Shown here in pieces: positions 32,986 through 44,100 of a stretch of 64,000 bases of DNA. Position 1 is the stretch's first letter; the number at the start of each line of letters is the position of its first letter. This DNA is from Ampelomyces quisqualis (Eukaryota > Ascomycota > Dothideomycetes > Pleosporales > Phaeosphaeriaceae). The position numbers and the translations under genes were made by a program. The DNA is taken from the NCBI GenBank assembly GCA_018398575.1, contig JAGTXZ010000002.1, positions 2,358,501-2,422,500 on the forward strand. The letters run 5' to 3'. The notes beneath the pieces are model-generated. The model was given only the letters and a program-made list of their open reading frames with translations. It was not told the DNA's origin and did not search any database.

Positions 32986-34430
32986 CAGTATACATATCTT
33001 TACCAATGAATCCTACTGCGGAGTTTGTCGATTCCTTTCATGAGCCCTTTGTACGACACATGCGACTGATTTGTCGCAGCCTGCGTAGCAGCTACCTCTT
33101 CTTCTGAAGCCATGAATCGCTAGACCAACAGAATTTAACTCTTCTAGCAACTGATCAGAATACATAGCGAATTAAATAGCTCGGTCAACTGCAGATTCGT
33201 TGCCTCTTACATCGTTAGCCGCCTCGGCACGAAGGGAAAGCTTCATCTTCTCTCAGCGTTCTCGATTGCATCACTCTGACCAGTTTCGTACCAAATCTGG
33301 CCGCAATTTACACTGCGACCAAGAATGCTACAGTTAATCCTACCGCGTTCGCGGGCTTGACACAAGCGTATTTGAAACAGATGTTGACCCTCCCCTTGTA
33401 GATCTCGTGTGCGCTTCTTCACCCAAGCAACTGTTGTTCCCTGCTTTGCATTCTCCTCATATTTGGTGGTGGCGGCGTCAGCATCGGCGTCGAGAGCCAT
33501 GTTTGTATGGTATGAAACCTGGAGCGCGACTTGGGAGCAGAAGGGTGAATTTTCGCGCTGGACTTGCGCCGTCTTGATGCCGACAATTCTGTTCAGATTT
33601 GATGCGCACACTCGACGTTCTCAACTCGGGAACGCGTTTGATGCCTACAAGAAGGCTAGCTGTTGAGCAAGTTGCTGTGCACCTTCTGCTCTCGCTAACA
33701 GTTTATAAGCCAAGTGCAAGGACAGTAACGCTTGATTGAAGCACCTCAAAAAATCAGTGTTCCGATGTGGTCGACCGTTGGCTCAGCCGATGAGAATGTC
33801 TACAATGTGAAGAGCTGACCGGGCTGGAAGCTCCGAAGGCTCAGGCTTCGGGCATATGGTGTGTCGCTCCTTGCACTTGTAGAGACACTTCCTTACCCTC
33901 CAAGCACCAACTATGAGGATATCGTCAGGATTTGGGGAGTGCTTTCAGAGAAAGTGATAGCATCATGATAGGTTTCCTTAGTCTCTTCATAGAAGCTTAA
34001 TGGACGAGAAGGTGATCGAATTTTAACCGCCTTGCTGCAGCGATTGCAGGGCTAGCTTATATAGCCCTGGCCTTCGTGCCTACGCTAGGGGAGCCTAACA
34101 CTATCCCCCTTCTTAGACTCGTTAGTCCCCAGCGAGCTTATAACAGTCGTGGTCTATAGATTTTAGATGTTTAACGCCAGCGCGGCCTGTTGCAGCCCAA
34201 GTCGGCGTGCTTGGGACTGCTGTAGCAACAGGTAGCTAACCCTATATTCTGACAGAAACTACTAGGGCATTCACTTTTCGATGGTAGAATTATTTGATGG
34301 TAAAATATTGGCGTATCATTGGCGGAGGTGTTCCAGTGCCAAGGAATCTGCAAAAACTATCGTTTGGTCCAAATTGATGCTACAACAACCATAAAAGGAG
34401 GCGAAGAAGACCAACCCAACAGCAAAAAGA
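32986..34430. other. Intergenic region with possible old repeat fragment
   Basis: No supported gene. A 122-codon minus frame (33243-33611) has no domain. Around 34025-34120 the sequence changes character (GGGCTAGCTTATATAGCCC and clustered CCCC/GGGG words) and resembles a short LTR-type remnant, but I see no second copy in the window to prove it. Confidence 0.35.
34186..34232. other. 47-nt inverted repeat (hairpin)
   Basis: CCTGTTGC at 34186-34193 pairs with GCAACAGG at 34225-34232; inside, CCCAAG pairs with CTTGGG. No T-run follows, so a terminator role is not suggested. Function unknown. Confidence 0.4.
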
Positions 34431-34518
34431 TGGACGGGCAGATGATCGAAATCTGGACCTTCCGCAAAGTCATGCTTATGAGTGCAAAGCGGACGCTCTA
34501 CCACTGAGCCACACGCCC
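34431..34518 (-). tRNA. tRNA-Ala (UGC) with 16-nt intron
   Basis: Minus strand. Reading 5' to 3': acceptor GGGCGTG, TG, D arm GCTC-AGTGGTA-GAGC, G26, anticodon stem TCCGC with loop TTTGCA, a 16-nt intron (CTCATAAGCATGACTT) at the canonical 37/38 site, T38, GCGGA, variable AGGTC, T arm CAGAT-TTCGATC-ATCTG, CCCGTCC, discriminator A; 72 nt when spliced. Anticodon TGC. The G3-U70 wobble pair, the AlaRS identity element, is present. A TTTTT run follows within a few bases as pol III terminator, and the A box (TGGCTCAGTGG) is intact. Oddities: one acceptor mismatch (6-67, U-C) and a T stem lacking the near-invariant G53-C61 pair (here T-A) though fully paired. It may be functional or an early pseudogene. 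Confidence 0.8.
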
Positions 34519-35144
34519 CGGGGACTACAGGTACAACCTGTATTCGCCTTACTGCTACAAAATCAAATATAAACTACTATTGCACGAGAAACCAGCTAGT
34601 GGAAAAAGGCATCGACTCCCAAAGAGAGGTGCTTTTGATTTTGCGGTAGGGCGGCTCAATCGTAGCTTAGCGCATGCCACGTATCGCAAGTATTCTTTGG
34701 CATGTCTGCCGCCTCCCAACGCTAAATCTCACTGAGCCCACTGCTTGAGGTCATAGGGGCACTCGACAAAAACGCCACCGCTGAGCAATGATAATCTTTT
34801 CAAATTTTCAACTTGATCGGATGAGCCTGGCATTGCCTATTGGAGCCATCTTGAAGATACCACCAGATAGTGTGATAATCTTGGCGCATGCTCGGACGTA
34901 CCGGTCCCGTACCGCAGCACTGCGTCAGCTTGGCGAACACGAGCTGCGCGTTTGTCTCACAACCAAGGACACATCAGATCACACAGTCTTCGCAGGACCA
35001 CTCCACATTAACAACAACCTCCCTTGATCTCCAGCGCCACGACACGACACCATCCGATCGAAACTGTGCGCGCGTCAGTTCCGCGATAGCTCGGCGTGAG
35101 CTAGCTCGCTGTCGACAGCTCTACTAACCATCGTAATCGCAAAC
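34519..35144. other. Intergenic region, env7 upstream
   Basis: No gene recognised in these 626 bases. The stretch before the kinase start at 35145 is of normal composition without an obvious TATA box. Confidence 0.4.
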
Positions 35145-36495
35145 ATGGGGTCGCTCGGGACGTACTTTCTAGATGTAGTCTATTCATTCACGAATTGCAT
35201 GGTGTGCTTTCCCAGCTCTCCACAGCTCAAAATCAACAGCCGGAGCTTCAAGATAGTGCGACTGCTCGGCGAAGTATGCGCCTCTCCTTCCGTTGCTCCG
35301 ACCTTGCCTAATCGCAACCACAGGGCGGGTTCTCGTACGTGTACCTCGTGCAAGACAACTCAAATCAGCAGCTGCTCGCCCTCAAGAAGATTCGATGTCC
35401 GTTCGGCCAAGAAAGCGTGAGCCTGGCGCTCAAAGAAGTCGAAGCATACACCCTCTTCTCGCCGCACCCCAACATCATCCACTCAATCGACTACTGCGTC
35501 GAGACGGACAAGTCGGACGCCTCGGCGAAAACCGTATACATCCTCCTGCCATACTACCGCCGCGGCAACCTGCAAGACATGATCAACGCGAACCTCGTCA
35601 ACCACACAAAGTTCCCCGAGCGGAGATTGATGGTGCTGTTTCTCGGCGTATGTAAAGCGCTCAAGGCAATGCACCAGTACAAGATCAAAGGCGGCCCAGG
35701 CGGCGCTCCCAGGGAAGGCAGAGCGAAAAAAGTCCGCCGAGACGCAGCGCGCGCAGATGCACAGGCCGCCGAGAGCATGGAAATGCGCCCGAGCAGAAAA
35801 CACCGCGAGCACGACGATGACGACGAGCAAGAAGCCGAGGGTCTACTCGAGGAGTCGGAAGGTGCAATGGCGCACGAGGGAATTGCGCCGGGGGGTGACC
35901 GCGCATACGCGCATCGCGACATCAAGCCTGGTCCGTAGCCTGTCACATTAGACGCGATCCCATTAACATGCATTGCTAACGGGATACTACAGGCAACATC
36001 ATGATCGACGACGACGGCACCTCCCCCATCCTCATGGACCTAGGCTCCCTCGCCCCCTCCCCCACACCCATAACTTCCCGCTCCCTCGCCCTCCAAGTCC
36101 AAGACCTCGCAGCCGAACACTCCACCATGCCGTACCGTGCCCCCGAGCTCTTCGACGTCAAGACCGGGTCTGTCATCGATACAAAAGTAGACATATGGTC
36201 GCTTGGCTGCACGCTGTATGCTTGTCTTGTGGGGAAAAGCCCGTTTGAGTTCCGCTCCGACGAGACGGGCGGGAGTCTGAGTATCTGCGTACTAGGCGGG
36301 GACTGGAGGTTTCCAGATGAGGGGCCGCAGCGGGGCAAGGCCAAGCAGACGGAGGAGACGATTAGTGCGGGCGTCAAGGAGGTGGTGAGGAAGTGTTTGC
36401 AGTTGGAGCCGGGGGAGCGGCCGGATGTGGATCAACTGATTCATATTGTCGAGGAGTTGTTGGAGAATATGCCTGAAGATGGATCCGAGGACTAG
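35145..36495 (+). CDS. env7: Ser/Thr protein kinase, Env7/STK16 (NAK) family
   Basis: Three exons, 35145-35273, 35324-35930, 35993-36495 (introns 50 and 62 nt), give 412 aa. Kinase motifs in order: LLGEGGFSYVYLV (Gly-rich loop, split by intron 1), ALKKI (catalytic Lys), HRDIKPGN (catalytic loop, split by intron 2), MDLGS in place of DFG as in human STK16, YRAPELFDV, and DIWSLGCTLYA. Between the helix before the catalytic loop and HRD sits an ~80-residue basic-then-acidic insert (KHREHDDDDEQEAEGLLEESEG), a fungal feature. The N-terminus starts MG and has two cysteines (Cys18 and Cys21), compatible with myristoylation/palmitoylation; yeast Env7 is a palmitoylated vacuolar-membrane kinase limiting vacuole fusion. 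That role is inferred by family. Confidence 0.92.
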
Positions 36496-36938
36496 GGATG
36501 GGGTTCGTCCCTTCTTATCAGAATCCCCCTGGGAGCTTCAGGCCCCGGATCATCCCGTTCCACTTCATCTCTTCGCCCCTCTGCATCAATGGCGTGATAG
36601 CCTCCAGTGCATCGTATGGGTCGGTTACAACGATGGCTATCAACATCGAAGTAGCTCTGCCCTGGCTGCATTGCCTTGCCATGATCTCAGTAAAACCTGC
36701 AGTGACAGAGGTTCGCGAAGCAATTCCAAGGCAATTCAGAAGTGTTATTATATCACCAACGCGTTCGCCATTCGAGTTGCACGTTAAAGCGGCTAGTGAA
36801 CAGGACTCGAGTGGATACACCATAGTAAGGAACGTGCGGGAGTAATCTTTCTAGACTGCTGGTGCTCTCACTTGTCATGCGCCGCAACATGTGAAGATAT
36901 TCTTGCAAAGCTTCATAAAGGATACTGAGATGCACTTT
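36496..36938. other. 3'-to-3' intergenic region
   Basis: Convergent gap between the kinase and permease genes. No gene or repeat recognised. Confidence 0.4.
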
Positions 36939-38998
36939 CTACGCGATCCAGAACCAAATCTTCTGCCAAACATTCTTTGGCACCGGTGCGCCTGAGATGT
37001 CATTCTTGCACAGCTCGTCCATCTCCCTCTTTCCAGAAATTACATCAATCTGCTGCACCCTGATTGCAAACGGCGTTCTGAACCAAATCTTGTGGCCAAT
37101 GTATAGAACTAGGAAGATGGGAAGCGTAATGTAAGCCGCGAGAAAGTCGGACACGCTCCACCTGCCCTTGGTAAAGACCTGAAATCCGTTGGTGAAAGTG
37201 AGAAGCACAACCGTGCCAAGGACAAAGTACGTAAAGTACGGCTGAAGAGGTGTGCGGTAGGGAAGCTCATGCAGCATGCCGTTGTAAACCATGGCTTTAC
37301 GGAAGCGCAGATAGGTGATCATGACGACGATCCAGGCGATGAAACCGGAAATGGTCGAAATGTTGGAGAACCAGAGAAAAACCTGCTGTCCGGTGTTGGA
37401 AACGTTTAAGTATGCCAAAAGACCAATGGCCCAGGTAGCCAGAACTGCAGCCCACGGTACGCCTTTCTTAGTAGTCTTGCCGAAAATTTTGGGCGCTTCG
37501 CCGTTCAAAGCCATTCCGTAGAGAACACGCGATCCCGAAAAGAGAAATGCATTCCCCGCGGACCATGCAGATGTCAAAACTGCAGCGTTGATAACGTGGT
37601 TCAGACCGACAATGCCCGCCCTCTGGATTCCAATGACGAATGGAGATGCGGAAGCGTTCGAATCGGGGCTGAGAAGTCGGTCGTCATTGGAAGGAACGAT
37701 CACACCGATGATGAAGGAGCCAAACCCGTAAAAGATTGCCAAACGGTAAACGAATCGTCCTGCAGCCTTGGGAATGTTTCGGCGTGGTGCAATTGTCTCA
37801 CCAGCAGCGAGCGCAATAAGCTCAGGAGAGGTTATGAAGGCGAACCCAGCACGAATGAAAGCTGTCCAGTAGGCCAAGAACCGTCCAGAACTCCCGCTTG
37901 CAATGTACGGCTTGAAAGCGCCTGGGTTATTCCAGTAACGGAAACCAAGGCGTCCTTGGTCATTTGGACTTCCACCGAGCATGATGACGAATCCGAGAAT
38001 GATGAGACCCATGATGGTGATGAATTTGATGGACGCGAACCAGAACTCGGCCTCACCGAAGACTTCGACAGCCACGATGTTGAGGAAAAGGACGACGATG
38101 AGGAAGATGGTAATCCAGACGGCGCTGTGCACTGGTGTTTCCCAGTAGCTCAAGAGAATAGATCCAGCAGACGCTTCAGCGGCTACGAGAATTGCGTATG
38201 CATACCAGTAATTCCAACCTTGGCTTGTTAGCTTGCTTCTCTCGTGCAATCAATCATCGAACATCGACTTACCAGCTGCAAAAGCCAAACTCGGGTCGAC
38301 GAATCGCTTGACGAAGTAAGGGATCGTGATGCCGTTCATTGGGAGGTAGGTGACGACTTGAGGTGCGGGTACAAAGTCAGCGTATGTTCTCAGAGCGTGT
38401 GCAATCACCTTCCTAAATGTGTACTGGGAGGAAAGTAGGATAACATACTAGAAGGTGTTAGCAATAGTCTATAAAGTAAGAATTATACTTGTCCTTGCTA
38501 CTCTTAAAGTTGTCTTAGCCTAGGTATGAAGTGCCACTCGTAGGGCAATTCAGACTCTGAGCAAATGTTGACTTTGAGACATAACAAGCACTTTGTACCG
38601 AGGGCTAATAGTACCTTTCAGCCAAATTGTTCATGACATTCCACACGACAACCATCATGCTGAGATAAGCCATGAACAAGGGGGCAGGGCCGACCAGCGC
38701 GAGAATTGCGCCTGAGCCGACGAAAAGACCAGTTCCGATAGCACCTCCGAGAGCCCTGCGATGGCGTCAGCACCCAGCTGCATCACCTTGTCGAAGACTG
38801 CGGGATTCACAAGAATTGGATGTGCCTGCTCTTCAACCCACGATGTGTGGTGCCTCCGGTTCCAGCCGCCTCGGCAACCGTCGAGTGTCCATGGACGAAC
38901 GGCTCCTCGTACGCTCCCCCCTTGGGCGCGTATCCATACTGGGGTTCATGGGCGCCCTTCTCAGGGTCTCCGCCGTCGACAATGTGGTGGTTCGGCAT
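36939..38998 (-). CDS. Amino-acid permease (APC superfamily, YAT type), exon 2/3 junction doubtful
   Basis: Multi-pass proton-coupled amino-acid importer of the plasma membrane. Minus-strand exons: 38998-38811 (hydrophilic N-terminus, ending HIQF), 38755 to about 38615 (LALGGAIGTGLFVGSG, the family's first membrane segment, to VMNNLAE), 38356-38273 (VVTYLPMNGITIPYFVKRF), and 38218-36939 (GWNYWYAYAILVAAEASAG to the stop, with some ten further membrane helices and the FAFITSPELIALAAGE motif). Introns 1 and 3 (55 and 54 nt) are clean. The gap between exons 2 and 3 is about 258 nt, unusually long and AT-rich; the only good donor (AG-GTACTA) leaves phase 2 while exon 3 needs phase 1, so the halves miss by one base. 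Either a splice site is misjudged or the gene has been damaged. Substrate unknown. Confidence 0.75.
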
Positions 38999-39780
38999 GG
39001 TGTCAGACGGTGATTAGTTAGCGTGACGGTGGGAGTTCGGATCGCCACGCCTAGCTTGACACTGACAGACGGGGACCTGGGGAGTTTTATACAATCGGTG
39101 CTCGCGCCCAGCGATAACGACTGTCGCGCTGCGATGGCAGAATTTTCACGACCTGATAGTGGCCCGTAAACCTGTTCGGGACCTGCCTAGACGGGCGGGA
39201 TTCAGGTGGCACGCTCGTCATGGTACAAGAGCTTGGCACCGTTGCGTGGTGGGCGTGGAGAAGGGGTCTGGGGAGCCAATTGCAGGTACGTAATAATAGC
39301 TGCTATCGCGGTGATAAAGGCGGAGAAGTTCGCCTCCCGCAGTTTGGTCCCTTTGGTGGTTGCAGCGGAGCAGTTGGGCCGCAGCAAGCCGAGCTGTGGG
39401 GATGAGGCTCAATGCACGTGCTGGGGCTACGTGGTATGTACGCAAGAAACATGACCCCCGATGCTCTGCGCGATGCATCTCGGCAAACTATCAAGAGGAT
39501 GAACACGCGTAACTCAGGAGGCTCAACTTCGCGGAGCGGGTCAGAGCGGGTTTCCGGTGTGCTCCACCTTCAGAGGCAGGGATACGCTGACCTCGAAAGG
39601 AGGATTGAGAAACTCACCATGTTTAGTGGAGCAGTGTACTGTTAAAGCCGTCGCTACTGGGGTATTGTGGACGTCTGTTCTTGAGCCCTGTGTGATTGGC
39701 GAGACGTATGTAGCATGGGCCGTAAGGAATGTAAAAGTCTGTCAGTTCGTAAACGGTCACTGAAGTCACTGGGGTACAAA
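38999..39780. other. Last GC-balanced stretch before the AT-rich block
   Basis: Permease upstream region and spacer. Short frames only; no gene recognised. Confidence 0.4.
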
Positions 39781-40031
39781 TGCGGTGTTAAATACCCAGC
39801 GCGGTGTTAATATACACTGCAGTATCATGTAAATTTACTCTTTTACACTACACGTAGGGGGTATTTATACAACTCTAGTGTATATTACACTGTTGTGGTG
39901 TTTCTTTGCCTATCTAATATTACAGTGTAATTCTATATTCTACTAGCTATTCTAGCTATTAATCTAATCTAATTAGTTAGAGTAAGTATATTAATCAAAT
40001 TAAGTAAGAGTATCTATATTCAAATATAAAA
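39781..40031. other. Compositional boundary with short inverted and direct repeats
   Basis: GC content drops sharply near 39,800. The word GCGGTGTTAA occurs twice (39782, 39801), and GTGTTAATATACACT is nearly the reverse complement of AGTGTATATTACAC about 80 bases later. This resembles the edge of a small inverted-repeat element. No gene. Confidence 0.35.
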
Positions 40032-40116
40032 AGTTATTTAGCTTAGTAGTAGAGCGCTGCTACTAGTTGCAAAGCAACTAGTAGCTAGAGACCTAGGTAT
40101 AATTCCTAGTATAACT
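40032..40116 (+). other. tRNA-like relic (RIP-altered) at the edge of the repeat block
   Basis: Ends pair (AGTTAT with ATAACT); a D-arm-like GCTT-AGTAGTA-GAGC, a perfect 12-bp stem (GCTACTAGTTGC with GCAACTAGTAGC) in the anticodon position, and a T-arm-like CTAGG-TATAATT-CCTAG follow in tRNA order. Compared with the tRNA-Ala A box in this window, most differences are C-to-T or G-to-A. Probably a mutated tRNA or tRNA-derived short repeat. Not functional as read. Confidence 0.4.
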
Positions 40117-40119
40117 AAT

Positions 40120-40171
40120 AAAAGCCTAAAGATATAAATTATATATGTTACAATTTATATTTTTAGGCTTT
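40120..40171. repeat. 21-bp inverted repeat
   Basis: AAAAGCCTAAAGATATAAATT (40120-40140) faces its near-complement at 40151-40171 with a ten-base loop, directly after the tRNA-like relic. Could be the end of the same small element. Confidence 0.6.
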
Positions 40172-40513
40172 TTCTTTTTACCTCTTTTTTATATTATACG
40201 TAACTTCTATATACCTAATACTCTAAACTAAAATAACTCTATATTATAAACCTTAAATAAGAAATATAGAAAGTTATAAATAAATAAGAAAATAGTTTAC
40301 AAGACTTAGATCTAGTGCAGGAATATAGTATACTAAGTATATTACGTAACCTTCTTATTAGTCTTATTTAGTGTTACTATTTCTTATAACAAGAAACTAT
40401 AAGAATTTGCAATAGTAATTAAGAATAATAAGAACTATAAGAAAGACTAAGTATATAGAAACTATAAAAACCTCTATAGATTATTATATTTAATATATAT
40501 TATAGACGCTTAA
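40172..40513. other. AT-rich sequence without recognised content
   Basis: Strongly AT-rich, no frame or repeat that I can match to another part of the window. Confidence 0.4.
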
Positions 40514-40795
40514 TATAAAAATACTATAGCGTAGAGCTGTTACTTACGCAGCAATGCGCCTGCGCTACTATAACATTACTTTAGCTGTTACATACTTAAA
40601 ACGCGTACAGCTACTCTAGCGTTTTAACAGCACTACGCTAGTGTAAACTAGGTATATCTTAGTTATAAGAACACGTGTTTAGTTGTATCTACAAAAGAGC
40701 AGTTCTATACTAAAGCTATAGAACAGAAATTAACTTACTTCTATCTATACTACTATTATTATCTTATAACTTTGCTGCTATATAAACCTCTTATA
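40514..40795 (+). repeat. 5' LTR of copy A
   Basis: Aligns end to end with the LTRs at 47694 and 54398. Its first bases TATAAAAATAC correspond to TGTAAGAATGC in the intact LTR by G-to-A changes only. Confidence 0.85.
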
Positions 40796-41149
40796 GTTTT
40801 AATTCCTTTACCTTGCAAAAGAATAGCAGCCTAGTTACCTAATAACAATAGATCAAGATCTATCTCTAAACTTACTAAGAGAAAACACTTCTAATAAAGA
40901 AATAATAAGTAGTCTAGGTAAACGCTTAGCGCAGCTAAAGCGCTAGCGCTAAGAACTTAAGAAGTAAGCTAAGATTTAGAATCTAGAGAAAGAAGTATGC
41001 TAATAGGAGTAATTACTAGCAAGTAAACAGCCTTTCTTAACTCCTAAACAGCTTTTAGGCACTTCTAATAAAGTAGAACTAACTCCTCTTAAGGGACGCA
41101 ACGTGTCTTTACTAGCGTAACGCCTTTAACTTAACTTATTAGCGCTACT

Positions 41150-44100
41150 AGAGCGCAGGCTAAAGATTAAGAAAATCTCTGTCTTTAAAGGTAAGGGAAT
41201 TAGAAAGTATTAGGACTTTAAAGCTAGGCTATCTATTGCCTTTTAATTAGACTTCTTAGCCTTTTAGCTTAAGGATTAAAAGATTGCCTTTACTCTCTAG
41301 TACCTGTGAACTATATTTTAACAAATATAAATATAAAGGAAATAGAAAAATAATGGTAGAACGCTAGCGTAGTGTAATATAATATCTTTTTTACTTAATT
41401 AGATTAAGAGCCTAGTAAATAGAAAGCTCTAAGTTACTATATAGTATTAAAAGGTAGTCTAAAAAGATAGCTAAATAGTAAACAAATTTGCAGCCTATCT
41501 ATTAACATTAAAAAATTAGGTAAACTCCTCTTATAAGCAGAAACACCTAGTAATACACTTGTATAGCAAACTCTGCTTAGAGATTAGAGTAGCCTTCTTT
41601 AACTACACTAAGTTTTCTACTACTTGTAGAAAACTTATTAAACGCGCTGTAACGCTTAAAGATAACTTATACTATAATAGTAGTATACTATTACTACACT
41701 ATTATATATACAGAATGCCTAGTACAAGTAAAACTTTACAATCTAAACCTAACGCAACAACTCTATAACGTTATATTACTAGCACTATAAACCTAAGCCT
41801 AAAGCTAACTAACGCCTACTACTATTGCAGTAAAATAGACTATTAGGCTAGAGAGTGCAGATTAAGGCTTAACAGCTTCTTTTCTGTTACTAGCTTAAAC
41901 TTAATACAAATAAAAAACAAGAAGGCCTAAGAAGACTTTCTCTCTTAATAGCTTAAGTTCTATTATAATAAAAGAATTATATTAAAGTACTTAGAACACT
42001 GCGTAACAACAGCGCTGCACAGTCTACACAAATACTAATTAACTATAGTGCAGAACTTAACATAATTAATAAGAAAGTTACTTTACTTAAAGACCTTTCT
42101 TAGATTAATAGCGCAGCGCTACTAACTATCTGCTTACTTAACTTAAGTATAGTGCCTAGCTTTTACGCGTATTAGGCCTATCTAATAATAAAGAATAACT
42201 AAAGCGTTACTAAGTCCTTTACTACTATTCTATACAGAATTGCTAACGCAGCCTAACCTGTTATTTTAAAGTTACTAAGCCTAAAAGAAAAACGCGTTGT
42301 TATTAACTATAAGTTAAAGTAGTAGCGCTATAAGCTTAATACTAATATAATAAGAGTTAAAGACGCAAAAACCTTTATAGAATTTCTTTATAACAAGCTA
42401 AGCGTGTATGTAGTTCTAGTAGGTAGTCTATAATTCTTTTCTACTAAATACCTATTATAGCCTATTAAACTTAAGAGCTTTAAAGATGTTGTAAATAGTA
42501 ACGCTGCTAACACGCTGCTGCAGCACTATAGAGGTAACTACGCTATTAAGCTAGAAAAGAAAGCTATAGCTCTATATAGGCTATTCTATAACCTTTTACT
42601 AAAAGAGCTAAGCGTACTGCGCAACTACTTAGCAATAGCGTAGAGCCTAAGCTAGATCTAAGAAAGTATAAGCCTAGTAGAAGCATCTATTCTGTTTGTG
42701 CCTAAAAAGAATAGGATATTACGCCTTTACGTAGACTATTAAGGCCTTAACTAAGTTACTAAGAAGAATAAATTAGCTTTATCTTTAATTAGAAAGACTT
42801 TTAATTAGCTCTATAGATTAGTAAAGTTTACTAAGCTTAATCTTAAGAACGCGTATTACTATATTAGAATCTAGCAAGGTAATAAGTAGAAGATAGTATT
42901 TTATATATAATATAACTACTTTAAATATATAGTTATACCTCTTAAGCTAACTAACGCGCCTGCTATGTTTTAGAAGTATATTAATAGAGCCTTAGCCTTA
43001 TATTTAGATATCTTTTGTGTTGTCTATTTTAATAATATCTTAATCTTTTCTTAAAAAGAAAAGAATTATTAGAAACAGGTAAGAAAAGTACTTACTAAGC
43101 TAAGAGAATACAGTCTTTTTGTTAACTTAAAGAAGTGTACTTTTACTACTAACTAAGTTAAGTTCTTAGGGTTTATTATGCGCTTTAATAGTATTATAAT
43201 AGATCTAGAATAGGTTTGCGCAGTTATTAATTAGCTTACGCTAACGTCTTTTAAGGATATTTAAGTCTTTTTAGGCTTTGCAAACTTCTATTAACGCTTT
43301 ATATAGAGTTTTTCTATTATTGTTAGCTCTATTACTAATCTTCTAAAGAGATTAGTTTAAGAAAAGAAGTCTAGTTCTTTTAACTAGCCTAACGCAGCAG
43401 AGAAGGCAAAGCGCTAGCTCTGCAACAAGTATACAACTACGCTAGTTCTATAGGACTATAACTATATGCTTTTATCTAAGCTAGAAACTAATACCTCTAT
43501 TTAGAGAGTAGTAGGCATCTTCTTCTAACTTTATGCAGATAGAAACTAGTACTCTATAGCCTTCTAGTTAAGAAAACTCTTGCCTGTAGAAAGGAACTAC
43601 TATATATACAACCTAGAGCTTCTTACTATTATTATAGTAGTATAGTACTAGCGTTACTATGTTAAGAAGCTAGTAGTTTAGTTAAAAATATAGATAGACT
43701 ATAACAACCTACGCAGCTTTATAGGCACGTTAACTCTGTTTAAAAGATAGGCTAGCTAGGCTATAAAGCTAGCTGCTTATAACTTTAAAATTAAGTATTA
43801 GTCTAGAAAAACAAATTCTGTAGATAGGCCTTTAAAGCAACTTGTAGACAATAGTAACACGCTAGATATTTAACTATTAGACATGTTACTAGCACTGCAA
43901 AAGAAGTTGCAGCTAGCAGAAACCTAAGCTAAGCTACCTAGTAAAGAGCTAGCGTTAGTAGAAAGCTAAATAATAGCTTAATAGTAAGTAGGCACTCTAT
44001 ATCTTAATAAAGATGTTTCTATAAGCCTAGCGCACAGCGTTAAGGCAACAGCTACACGCTACAGCTCTAATTAAGAGATTTCTAAAGGTAGACTAGTAAT

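Noticed and set aside
33243..33611. 122-codon minus-strand frame between DUF2235 and tRNA-Ala
   Set aside because: No family or conserved motif recognised; cannot be told from chance.
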